Below are positions 1 through 7,600 of a stretch of 64,000 bases of DNA, one piece after another; position 1 is the first letter of the stretch; each line of letters begins with the position of its first letter. The position numbers and the translations under genes are program-made. The DNA is taken from NCBI RefSeq assembly GCF_003026495.1, contig NZ_PYMA01000014.1:90891-154890 (forward strand), in the 5' to 3' direction. The notes beneath the pieces are model-generated. The model had not been told where the DNA came from. It did no database searches and worked only from the letters and a program-made list of their open reading frames with translations. The stretch is from Photobacterium sanctipauli (lineage in GTDB: Bacteria; Pseudomonadota; Gammaproteobacteria; Enterobacterales; Vibrionaceae).

Positions 1-495
1 AATGGCTAGCCCTGCCATTGAAGGGGTGGCCAATTTATGAGTTGCCCCCAGGATCACAATTAGGAACATAAAGGTCATCACGAATTCGGTAATAAAGCCC
101 GACACCATGGTGTAGCCTCCGGGTGAATGTTCCCCGTAGCCGTTCGAGGCTAACCCGCCTGCCAAATCAAAACCGGCTTGCCCGCTGGCGATAATATACA
201 GAACATAAGCGCCCGCGATGCCGCCAAGGACCTGAGAAAGAATATAGGGTAATACTTCACTAATAGGAAAACGGCCACCCGACCATAATCCGATAGTGAC
301 GGCGGGATTGAGGTGGCAACCAGAAATATGGCCAACGGCATAAGCCATGGTGACCACGGTCAGACCAAACGCCAGTGATACGCCTAATAGCCCGATGCCA
401 ACATCAGGAAAAGCAGCGGCTAAAACGGCGCTACCACAACCTCCGAGTACCAGCCAAAATGTACCGATAAACTCTGCGACCAGTTTCTTCATCAT
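1..495 (-). CDS. aqpZ: Aquaporin Z, 3' end cut off by the window edge
   Basis: Water channel of the MIP family in the inner membrane. The visible N-terminal part (about 165 codons, open to the window edge) carries the first NPA box in the context HLNPAVT, the AqpZ-type stretch FIGTFWLVLGGCGSAVLAA near the start and the SNGYGEHSPGG segment typical of bacterial AqpZ. Three in-frame ATGs lie at 501, 495 and 492. An AAGGA ribosome site precedes 501, while 495 gives the family's usual N-terminal length. The second NPA box lies outside the window. Family assignment is firm; the exact start is not. Confidence 0.93.
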   Translation of the reverse strand, partial: MMKKLVAEFIGTFWLVLGGCGSAVLAAAFPDVGIGLLGVSLAFGLTVVTMAYAVGHISGCHLNPAVTIGLWSGGRFPISEVLPYILSQVLGGIAGAYVLYIIASGQAGFDLAGGLASNGYGEHSPGGYTMVSGFITEFVMTFMFLIVILGATHKLATPSMAGLAI

Positions 496-685
496 AATCA
501 TGAGTTCCTTGCTTCACCCAAAGAAATACTCCGCAAAACAAAGCGGTGCTAGGGACTAAAGCTACAGTATAGGTACTCTACTTATGTGGTAGCTGGCTCA
601 TTCGTGAAACAGCATGCATCCTTACAGGCTAAAAAAGGGCAAATGACCAAATAGTCATAGGTTGGCTGATCGTGCCTGATAGGTT

Positions 686-1576
686 TTAGGTTGTACTGTG
701 TTTTTGTAGGTAACGCTCAAGTTGCTCAGAAAGCCAATAAGTTAATGCGCCCTGTTGGCTGTTTCGGCTATGGATAACCCCATAAGGTTGCCAGCGCATG
801 GCTTGGTAGTGGTTTAGTACCTTAACACTGCCGCTACGAAGCGAAGGGTTGATAAGCACGGACGGAACAACCGACCAGCCATTCCCGTCTAATACCGCAT
901 CGCGTAAGTGTTCATAAAAAGGCAGGGCGATATAGTTACTTGATGCTGGTGATAAGGCTTTAACACCCGTTTCATCGTCATAAACAGAAAGGGCAAATTC
1001 CGTGTAGCGTTCTAAATCTGAGCTTACAACCTTACTCAATTGCGATAAAGGGTGATTGGCATGGGCGACGGACATCATGCGAATTTGACCAAGCTTTAGA
1101 TAATGGTTTTTTGACAGGCTATCAGCCTGAGGAAGCAAGCAAAAAGCCACATCGACTTTGCTATCTTCAACCATCTCATCAAGCTCCGGCGGGGGCGCAA
1201 CATAAACAGACACACTGGTGTTGGGAAACTCCAAGCTCATTTTATGTACCAGCTTGCGCCAGAATGCTTCGGGTAGGGCATCATCGCGGGCAATCCTCAA
1301 TACCGATTCAAAGCCACCAAGGTGCTGTTGGCATTTGGCACTGATGTCGCCAGCAATCATCAGAATGCGTTCGCAATCATTCTTGATAGCCTCGCCAATG
1401 GGGGTGAGTTCTACGTGATTACCCGAGCGCTTGAACAGCTCGACACCCAACCCGTCTTCGAGTGCGCTAATGCTTGAACTCACTGTTGTGCGGCTTTTAC
1501 CGAGCTTTCTCGCTGCTTCCGAGATCGAATGCGAAATACTGGCTTCAAGGAACATTTCAATTTGGCTGATTTTCAT
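686..1576 (-). CDS. LysR-family transcriptional regulator
   Basis: A 296-residue LTTR with an N-terminal winged helix-turn-helix (about residues 1-60; core ISEAARKLGKSRTTVSSSIS) and a C-terminal effector-binding domain of normal length. It is divergent from the CDF-like gene at 1757, and a 7-7-7 palindrome at 1646-1666 lies between them, the usual arrangement for an LTTR controlling itself and its neighbour. The effector cannot be read from the sequence. Confidence 0.88.
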   Translation of the reverse strand: MKISQIEMFLEASISHSISEAARKLGKSRTTVSSSISALEDGLGVELFKRSGNHVELTPIGEAIKNDCERILMIAGDISAKCQQHLGGFESVLRIARDDALPEAFWRKLVHKMSLEFPNTSVSVYVAPPPELDEMVEDSKVDVAFCLLPQADSLSKNHYLKLGQIRMMSVAHANHPLSQLSKVVSSDLERYTEFALSVYDDETGVKALSPASSNYIALPFYEHLRDAVLDGNGWSVVPSVLINPSLRSGSVKVLNHYQAMRWQPYGVIHSRNSQQGALTYWLSEQLERYLQKHSTT

Positions 1577-1645
1577 TCTACTGGGCCTGCAAAGTAGGAG
1601 TTGTCTAACCGAATAATACGTACTGTTAATATTCCCAATGACTTT

Positions 1646-1666
1646 AGCGACGAAAATTACGTCGCT
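1646..1666. promoter_or_regulatory. Perfect 21-bp palindrome, candidate LysR operator
   Basis: AGCGACG, 7-nt spacer, CGTCGCT: a perfect 7-7-7 inverted repeat in the 180-bp gap between the divergent LysR gene (start 1576) and the CDF-like gene (start 1757). LysR-type regulators commonly bind interrupted palindromes of this size. Assignment to this regulator is inferred from position. Confidence 0.55.
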
Positions 1667-1756
1667 GAGTGATTATCATCATCCGAAATATCGCCGTAGA
1701 ATGCAACTTATAGAGTTAATGAAAGAGGGCGCAGACGAAAAATCTGTCGGTTTAAA

Positions 1757-2431
1757 ATGAAAATGCATACAGATGTATCCTTAGAGCGAAAATTATTACA
1801 GTTCTCAACAGTTGCGGCCTTGTTCTTTGCCCTGCTGGGCATAGGGCTGGGCTTATGGATGGGCTCTTTGGTGATTGTGTTTGACGGTGCATACTCTTTT
1901 GTGAGTTTGTCTCTTACCGTTATCTCCTTACTGGCTGCATCCTACATTCATTCACCGAAAAGAAAGGATAGTAAACAGGCAGCTGCGATCATTGAGCCAT
2001 CGGTGATTGCCTTTAAAGGCTTGGTGATCACCATGATGTGTATGGTGTCATTTTATTCTGCGGTGACTGCCATTATGAATGGTGGCCGAGATGTTGATGC
2101 CGGTTTGGCACTGATGTTCGGTGTGGTCAATGTTGTTGGTTGTTTAGCCACATTTCTTGTATTGAAGAAATACGGTAAGCAGTCAGGTTCAGCCTTGGTG
2201 GATGCAGAATCAAAGCAATGGATGATGGATACCGTGATCAGCGGGGCGGTAATGGCTGGTTTTATTGTTGCGTCAATTCTGGTGTTTATTGGACAAGCAC
2301 AATACGCCGCTTTTGCGGACCCATTAATGGTTGTGGTGGCGTCGATTTATTTTGTCATCGTACCGGTGAAGATGATGGCGGGGGCGATTAAAGATCTTAA
2401 AGTGGAAATGGCTTATCGCCAGCGTACCTAG
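1757..2431 (+). CDS. Short cation-efflux (CDF-like) membrane protein
   Basis: A 224-residue protein resembling the membrane part of cation diffusion facilitators: about six hydrophobic segments and only a stub (about 20 residues) where CDF proteins carry a cytoplasmic metal-binding domain. The usual metal-site motifs are altered. The TM2 region has D43 with S47 where DxxxD is typical, and the TM5 region has Q154 with D158 where HxxxD is typical. D188 in the last segment is kept. The substrate may therefore not be zinc, or the protein may not transport metal. It is divergent from a LysR gene and followed by a terminator. Confidence 0.72.
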   Translation: MKMHTDVSLERKLLQFSTVAALFFALLGIGLGLWMGSLVIVFDGAYSFVSLSLTVISLLAASYIHSPKRKDSKQAAAIIEPSVIAFKGLVITMMCMVSFYSAVTAIMNGGRDVDAGLALMFGVVNVVGCLATFLVLKKYGKQSGSALVDAESKQWMMDTVISGAVMAGFIVASILVFIGQAQYAAFADPLMVVVASIYFVIVPVKMMAGAIKDLKVEMAYRQRT

Positions 2432-2438
2432 ATGTAAT

Positions 2439-2456
2439 TAGGGTCAACAGACCCTA
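2439..2456. repeat. Dispersed hairpin element, copy 1
   Basis: TAGGGTC-AACA-GACCCTA, a perfect inverted repeat with a 4-nt loop just after the CDF-like stop. Close variants occur at 33925-33942 and 50261-50276, always outside coding sequence. Confidence 0.6.
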
Positions 2457-2497
2457 GCTTGGCTTTGCGGATAAGTGAAGCCGGACGTTGAATAACC

Positions 2498-2530
2498 AAA
2501 AGGGATAAGCTTATTGCTTATCCCTTTTTA
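2498..2530. terminator. Bidirectional rho-independent terminator
   Basis: A 13-bp perfect stem (AAAAGGGATAAGC / GCTTATCCCTTTT) with loop TTATT. The A/T flanks supply a U-tract in both directions. It sits between the convergent CDF-like and NYN genes. Confidence 0.9.
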
Positions 2531-2551
2531 TACGTTTGGAATAGGTTCGAA

Positions 2552-3040
2552 CTAGCGGCGTGGTTGCCCTAGCAAAAGAGTGTTTTCAATTTCGCGGAAA
2601 AAGTGTGCGGTGTTGATCAGCGACGCAGCCGTGAGCCCCGGCACACCATAAATTTCCACATCTTTACCGTATTTGGTTTGAACCTTATCAACCAACAGGT
2701 CAAAGTCACCATCGCCAGATAATAGAATCACTCTATCGACTTCAGGCGCATGCTCTATCACATCCAGGGTAATACCGACATCCCAATCACCTTTTGCTGA
2801 GCCATCACTACGTTGGATAAACGGCTTTAGTTTTACTTCAAAGCCAATACCACGGAGGATATTTTGAAATTGGCGCTGCTTTTCGTCGCCACGATGAATG
2901 GCGTAGGCATAAGCGGCAACGACCTCTCTTCCCTGGGTCGCTTCAGCCCAAAATGCATTGTAATCAAAGTTACAGCCATAGGTGTCTTTAACGGTGTAGT
3001 AGATGTTCTGAACATCGACGAAAATAGCGACTTTTTCCAC
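2552..3040 (-). CDS. LabA-like NYN-domain protein (putative RNase fold)
   Basis: About 162 residues from a GTG start at 3040. A PIN-like NYN domain (LabA/DUF88 family) spans most of it: FVDVQNIYY near the N-terminus with the acidic D9, then GDWDVGITLDV, then LLSGDGDFDLLV. These are the acidic positions that bind metal in this fold. An upstream ATG at 3091 would add 17 residues, but it lies inside the inverted repeat at 3081-3162, and family members start at the xEKVAIFVD sequence, so GTG is preferred. Members are thought to act on RNA; the target is unknown. Confidence 0.85.
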   Translation of the reverse strand: MEKVAIFVDVQNIYYTVKDTYGCNFDYNAFWAEATQGREVVAAYAYAIHRGDEKQRQFQNILRGIGFEVKLKPFIQRSDGSAKGDWDVGITLDVIEHAPEVDRVILLSGDGDFDLLVDKVQTKYGKDVEIYGVPGLTAASLINTAHFFREIENTLLLGQPRR

Positions 3041-3080
3041 AGTAAACCTGAATTGGTGAGTGACATCAGTATTATACACA

Positions 3081-3162
3081 TATATACCCAAGTGACTTCA
3101 AGGTATTAAGTTTTAGAGGGGGATACGCTAAAAATGAACCTTGAAGTAGCTTGGGTATATAT
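3081..3162. repeat. Interspersed inverted-repeat element
   Basis: Two 24-bp arms, 3081-3104 and 3139-3162, are inverted copies agreeing at 22 of 24 positions (TATATACCCAAG..ACTTCAAGG type) around a spacer of about 34 bp. The arm sequence resembles an intergenic repeat I recall as common in Vibrionaceae genomes. It lies between the NYN gene and the YggN-like gene. The rest of 3041-3342 shows no gene. Confidence 0.7.
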
Positions 3163-3342
3163 TCCTCATTTTTAGTTTTCTATAAGCACTATGCATAGAT
3201 GTTAATATTTTGAAACATCAAAGTGGTGGTTTCAGTTTGTTTCTTGTGAAATCAACACGATATATGCTAGCTCTGTGCTTGTTGTGAGGAGAAAAAAATG
3301 TGAAAGTAGGGCAACAAAAACAACAATGACAAGATTTTGGCT

Positions 3343-4086
3343 ATGAAAAGCAAACTGATTTTAATTCCTTTCCTATTGGTATCTGCAGGGGTGACTGCGA
3401 AGACTTGTCCGGTTAACGTACCGAATGAAATTCATGTTGGTGAAAAGCAAGTCTCTGTTTATCAGGATGGGGCAGCGAAGCTTTTGATTGATGAGCAATA
3501 CCAGTTATTTATTAATGGTGACAAAGTTGAGCTTTCTGCCATCCAGCAGCAAGCGATAGAAGCTTACAGTAACAATGTTCAACACTATCTTCCCCAAATG
3601 GCTGATATAGCTGATGATGGCGCGGAAGTCGCGAATGGTATTCTGAAGGAAATCAGTGCGAGTTTTGACTCATCGGCGTCTTTCGACAACATAGAGGCCT
3701 TGATTCAGGAGTACAGTGACAAAGCGCGAGATAAGTTTTATCAAGGCGACGAATTTGTTCTACCCGCAAATGTTTTCGATACGGCCGAAACCGACTGGAA
3801 ACAAGAGTTCGATGATGCTCTACAACATATCAGTGTTGAGTCTGTTGCCAGCTTATTTGCTGCATTGACGGAAGAGATGAAAAACGGGGAAATTAACTTT
3901 TCCGAACTGCAAACCAAATTTGCAGAATTGAAGGTGAAACTTCAAGAATACATTAGCGAACACTCAGGCGATGTTGCTATTAAAGCCAATGATCTTTGTG
4001 ACTCTATCAAAGGGTTAGCTGAAGATGAGAAAGAGCTACAAACTATCGTACCAGAGCTAGCACCATACCCAATGTTTGAAATCTAA
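3343..4086 (+). CDS. DUF2884 (YggN-like) periplasmic protein
   Basis: About 247 residues with a clear signal peptide (KSKLILIPFLLVSAGVTA, cleavage before KTCPV). The mature part begins with a Cys-containing beta-rich segment (CPVNVPNEIHV, then VYQDGAAKLLIDEQYQLFING) and continues as acidic amphipathic helices. A late Cys (NDLCDSI) may pair with the first. This order matches E. coli YggN, whose role is unknown. An in-frame TTG lies two codons upstream; the ATG at 3343 is preferred. A terminator follows. Confidence 0.72.
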   Translation: MKSKLILIPFLLVSAGVTAKTCPVNVPNEIHVGEKQVSVYQDGAAKLLIDEQYQLFINGDKVELSAIQQQAIEAYSNNVQHYLPQMADIADDGAEVANGILKEISASFDSSASFDNIEALIQEYSDKARDKFYQGDEFVLPANVFDTAETDWKQEFDDALQHISVESVASLFAALTEEMKNGEINFSELQTKFAELKVKLQEYISEHSGDVAIKANDLCDSIKGLAEDEKELQTIVPELAPYPMFEI

Positions 4087-4122
4087 CGTTATTCTTAGCA
4101 ATGCGTTATTGGAGCTTAGAGT

Positions 4123-4152
4123 TTAACACCCTGCTTGGGTGTTAACTTTGCT
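4123..4152 (+). terminator. Terminator after the YggN-like gene
   Basis: 9-bp stem TTAACACCC / GGGTGTTAA with loop TGCTT, followed by a T-rich run (CTTTGCTTT). Confidence 0.65.
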
Positions 4153-4159
4153 TTAGTGA

Positions 4160-4690
4160 ATGGATGACAAAAGTCAGCAGGGACATAGCGTGTATTTAGA
4201 AGAGCATTACTATTCTATTTCTATCGTCACTAAGTTTATCCAAGATATTGGTGTTGTAATTATTGAAAAAACACATTGTGAGCCAGTGACAGGCAGCCAA
4301 TGCTGGATATATAAAGGGCGACTTTATTTCTATAACCAATCTCAGAAAGAAATAAGAGCGGGTGAGTTGTTGTTTATGGCAGGGATTATTGCAACGACGC
4401 CTGCCGCTGATCGCTTTAAGCTTCATTGCCGTATTGTTGATGAAGAGTATCAAAATATGATGGTGCTGGCATGGTGCTGGGCCGCCATTCATAACCTCGG
4501 CTTAAACATAGACACCTTGCTTTATTCGTTTTCCGATGAGTCTTATTACCAGTCATTCGAACGTTGGACGGAATGCCGATTTCTTGGCGTACCGCTTTTA
4601 CAGAATGCGGGAATGACCCTTGAGCCGACGCGCCAAAACACGGGAGATGCCGCCGTTTTTCCCAATATGCGTTGTTGGCTAAGGCGCTAA
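4160..4690 (+). CDS. Hypothetical protein, 166-176 aa
   Basis: Not recognised. It has no signal peptide and is probably a soluble, mixed alpha/beta protein. A conserved-looking block, GELLFMAGIIATTPAADR, is followed by a Trp/Cys-rich stretch (MVLAWCWAAIHNLGLN), and there are six Cys in all. ATG at 4160 has a poor ribosome site; a GTG at 4190 is preceded by AGGGA at good spacing and may be the true start, giving 166 residues. It stands alone between two terminated units. Confidence 0.6.
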   Translation: MDDKSQQGHSVYLEEHYYSISIVTKFIQDIGVVIIEKTHCEPVTGSQCWIYKGRLYFYNQSQKEIRAGELLFMAGIIATTPAADRFKLHCRIVDEEYQNMMVLAWCWAAIHNLGLNIDTLLYSFSDESYYQSFERWTECRFLGVPLLQNAGMTLEPTRQNTGDAAVFPNMRCWLRR

Positions 4691-4821
4691 GAGGTAAGTG
4701 CCCGATGTCTCGGTTTCATTTCGTTACCAATTGGTTGACCTTGGTAACGCTCTGATGCCGGAAGCTATGTTATTGTAAACCAGTAACTTGAGTATCTTTA
4801 TTCAGTATGGTTGGGGCAACT

Positions 4822-4977
4822 ATGTTAAAACTAGGCGTTATCATCGTGCTGTTATTACTTGGCGGACTAGCGACCAAATACCTCGATGAAAACTCGCAAA
4901 AGAAAGTACTGATAGGGTTTGGGGGTTTAATCTTAGCTGCCGTTGTGTTTTTTATGGCTACTGAGCTTATCCGTTAA
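4822..4977 (+). CDS. Small two-helix membrane protein, 51 aa
   Basis: Two hydrophobic helices: LGVIIVLLLLGGLAT (about residues 4-18) and VLIGFGGLILAAVVFFMATEL (about 29-49). They are joined by a charged turn containing DENSQKK. A GGGG ribosome site lies 6 nt before the ATG. It is too short for most gene callers; the TM hairpin and ribosome site support it. Function unknown. Confidence 0.62.
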   Translation: MLKLGVIIVLLLLGGLATKYLDENSQKKVLIGFGGLILAAVVFFMATELIR

Positions 4978-5051
4978 ATGTGGCAGTACAGTTAGCTAAA
5001 CGCTATTGGGTGCGGATTCTGCACGAGTACCTTGAACGATTGACAACAATT

Positions 5052-5077
5052 AAAAAAGGCCGAGAGCGGCCTTTTTT
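5052..5077. terminator. Bidirectional terminator
   Basis: Perfect 11-bp stem AAAAAAGGCCG / CGGCCTTTTTT with loop AGAG. It closes the 4822 gene on the plus strand and the iron operon on the minus strand. Confidence 0.93.
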
Positions 5078-5095
5078 AGTTGCTATTGATTCAAA

Positions 5096-5962
5096 TTAGT
5101 CCAATTGAATTTGCCATCTTTCGAGCGGCGTTTCTGGGCTGATCCCTCTTCCCCAGCGATTTATCGGTTCAATCCTGAGTACATTTGCACCTTTAGGCAA
5201 TAATGCGAGCAACTGTCGATTCGCCGTACGGGTCGTTAAAAACCATACGTCAGGCTCTTCTTTTACGACTTCCTTAATCGCTTGTTGGTCATTTTCATTC
5301 CAATCAAGATTGGGCTTGAATTGGCGATCTAGTACAAATAGGTCATTAGCAACCGCAAAATCTTCAAGCGCTTCATCAAGTAAGATAACAGCATCGACAC
5401 CGGCATTAATGAGTGATGCTTGCTGGTTTGTTGCAAGTGCCATCATTTGATTGCGCAGTGCACCGTAGTTGTTATGAATTTGCTTTTCGTGCTGTGGCCA
5501 TAGGCGTTTCAGATCCGTGGTGACAATTTCAGCCATTAGCAAAAGATTGGCATTGCTGAGCCAAACATAAGGTGAAATACCCTGCTTAAGCTGTAATGTT
5601 GCAACACTTTGCCCATTGGGCAGTAATGCTTGGCCGGCATCGATATTGATTATTTTGATATTATGTTCACGAGCGTGGAGGAACAGTGGGTCTGCAGGCC
5701 ATACAGAGCCCAGTGTAACCACCGCAGTCGCTTCTGTGGTACAAGCTTCTACCTCGTCTGCCCCTTGATTTGAAAACCACCCAGGTAGGCGTTCAATACC
5801 GTAGCGGGTGGGGGCGAGGTTTTTGACAACCAGCCCGGTGTCTAAGGTGAGTTGCTGAGCCAGCATAAATGTCGCTGGTAGCGTCGTGAGAATATCGGCC
5901 TTGCGTTCGTTAGCTGAGACTAACGACGGAATGAATAAAAGCAGTATGAGCAGTTGGCGCAT
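5096..5962 (-). CDS. ZnuA-fold periplasmic binding protein without metal ligands (FpvF-like)
   Basis: Last gene of the iron operon, about 288 residues with a signal peptide (MRQLLILLLFIPSLVSA). The fold is that of cluster A-I (ZnuA/TroA) binding proteins, but the metal histidines are gone: the usual DPHxW-type site reads SPYVWLS, and the first His loop reads APTRYGIERLPGW. In Pseudomonas, FpvF is the second binding protein of an ABC system and binds the siderophore rather than free metal; the same role is inferred here. The start at 5962 has AGGA upstream; an in-frame ATG at 5995 is less likely because it would spoil the signal peptide. Confidence 0.8.
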   Translation of the reverse strand: MRQLLILLLFIPSLVSANERKADILTTLPATFMLAQQLTLDTGLVVKNLAPTRYGIERLPGWFSNQGADEVEACTTEATAVVTLGSVWPADPLFLHAREHNIKIINIDAGQALLPNGQSVATLQLKQGISPYVWLSNANLLLMAEIVTTDLKRLWPQHEKQIHNNYGALRNQMMALATNQQASLINAGVDAVILLDEALEDFAVANDLFVLDRQFKPNLDWNENDQQAIKEVVKEEPDVWFLTTRTANRQLLALLPKGANVLRIEPINRWGRGISPETPLERWQIQLD

Positions 5963-5999
5963 AGTAAATGTTCCTGATAAAGGCGTGGGTGACACAGAG

Positions 6000-6875
6000 T
6001 TAGGCTTTTATGCGAATACGGTATAATGTCGCGAGCAAAAAGAAGCTGGCACACAATAAAATAATTGCTGCACCAGAAGGGACAGCCCAACCCATTTCCA
6101 TTGGAATTAAGGTTCCCAACACACAAGAGACTGTAGAAATGCCTGCTGCACGGCGAACAAACGTGCCCATGTCGTGGCTGATCATTCTGGCAGTGGCACC
6201 TGGAATTAATAGCAGCGCACCAACGAGAACGGCGCCGATGATCTTCACCGCAGCAATCGTGATCAGGGTGATCATAATGACAAAAAGGTAGTCATAAAGT
6301 GTGGTGCGGTAGCCTCGAACCCTTGCCAAATCGGGACTGATGCAAGTGAGTAGCATTCTGTTAAATGTCGGCAAAAAGAAAATCAAAATTAAAATGGTGG
6401 ATAGGCCCAACAAATAGATATCAGCATCTTTGACGGTGAGTATTGAGCCAAACAACACGTTTTCAAGTAGGTGTACATTGATTTGGCGCGCAACATACAT
6501 CAATAAGGCTGCACCGCCCGCTAAAGCAACCGCAAGGAAAACCCCAACCAAGGTGTCGTAAGGCACTTGGGTCCGGTTCCGGACATAATGGAGAAGTAGG
6601 GCGAAAACCATGGCAAAGCAGAATAAGCTGACAACTGGGTTGTCTGTCGGCTCCCCTAACAGGATACCAATGGCTATGCCCGTCATTGCAGCGTGACCTA
6701 CCGCCTCGGAAAAGAAGGCAAGTCGTTTAGCAATAACCAGCGTACCCAAGCCACCAAGCAAGGGACCAATGAGTAACGAAGCCAAAAGGGCGTTAACAAC
6801 AAACCCGTATGCAAAGCTTTCTGATAAGAAGCCAGCTTGCGAAGCATCATAAGCTAGATGGCGTAGCCATTCCAT
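6000..6875 (-). CDS. ABC-3 family metal permease (FpvE/ZnuB-like)
   Basis: A 291-residue inner-membrane permease of the ZnuB/TroC (ABC-3) family with eight or nine hydrophobic segments. It includes the family block LAFFSEAVGHAAMTGIAIG (about residues 51-69) and the late GALLLIPGATARM segment. Its start overlaps the ATPase stop by one base (TAATG), so the two are translationally coupled. With the adjacent ATPase and two binding proteins it should move metal, probably iron, into the cytoplasm. Confidence 0.87.
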   Translation of the reverse strand: MEWLRHLAYDASQAGFLSESFAYGFVVNALLASLLIGPLLGGLGTLVIAKRLAFFSEAVGHAAMTGIAIGILLGEPTDNPVVSLFCFAMVFALLLHYVRNRTQVPYDTLVGVFLAVALAGGAALLMYVARQINVHLLENVLFGSILTVKDADIYLLGLSTILILIFFLPTFNRMLLTCISPDLARVRGYRTTLYDYLFVIMITLITIAAVKIIGAVLVGALLLIPGATARMISHDMGTFVRRAAGISTVSCVLGTLIPMEMGWAVPSGAAIILLCASFFLLATLYRIRIKA

Positions 6876-7600
6876 TAGGCCACCTCCTGTTTCGGGGATT
6901 GGGTGTAGTGCTGGAATAACGTCGCAAGGTTAGATGCTTCAAGCAGTTCTGATGCCGGGCCTGATTGTAAGATCCGACGATTGACAACATGTACTAAAGG
7001 GGTTGGCAAACGCTGGACCGCAGATGCATCATGGTGAACAGCAAGTAATGTTCTCTGTTCTGATAGTAACTCTTGAACCAAAGCATCTAAGTATTTGACA
7101 CCTTGTTCATCCATACCTGTTGTTGGTTCATCAAGGACAATAAACTCAGGGTCATCAAGTAGTGCTTGCGCAAATAACACCCTTTGTTGCTCGCCTCCCG
7201 AAAGTTGTCCCATCCTACGGTTGGCTCTTTCGGCCATACCAAGCCTTGCCAGTTGGTCCATTGCGCGTTTTTTATGGCGGCTGTTTTGACGCCAAAAAAG
7301 TGGATGTCGGGTTTGGTTCAGCAAAATAAAGTCTGTCACCGTTAACGGCAAACTAGACTCGAAAGTGGCTTTTTGTGGGACGTAGCCAATTTTGGCAGCA
7401 CCATTATGCCAATTAATTAAGATCTCCCCCTCGAAAGGGGTCAAACCGAGAATAGAACGAAGCAGTGATGTTTTTCCGCCACCGTTTGGCCCCATAAGGA
7501 CATGGCAGCGACCGGCTTCGAACTCATGACTTATTGGCTCGAGAACCTGATTGGCTCCGTAGCTCAGACTGACATCCGATAAAGTGATTTTTGGACCCAT
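6875..7600 (-). CDS. Metal ABC transporter ATPase (FpvD/ZnuC-like)
   Basis: A 241-residue ATP-binding subunit: Walker A GPNGGGKTS at 37-45, Q-loop YVPQK near 73-77, signature LSGGEQQ at 133-139, Walker B FIVLDEP at 153-159 and the switch His in LLAVHHD. All catalytic motifs are intact. It overlaps the binding-protein gene upstream and the permease downstream by one base each (TAATG), indicating one tightly coupled translation unit. Confidence 0.92.
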   Translation of the reverse strand: MGPKITLSDVSLSYGANQVLEPISHEFEAGRCHVLMGPNGGGKTSLLRSILGLTPFEGEILINWHNGAAKIGYVPQKATFESSLPLTVTDFILLNQTRHPLFWRQNSRHKKRAMDQLARLGMAERANRRMGQLSGGEQQRVLFAQALLDDPEFIVLDEPTTGMDEQGVKYLDALVQELLSEQRTLLAVHHDASAVQRLPTPLVHVVNRRILQSGPASELLEASNLATLFQHYTQSPKQEVA

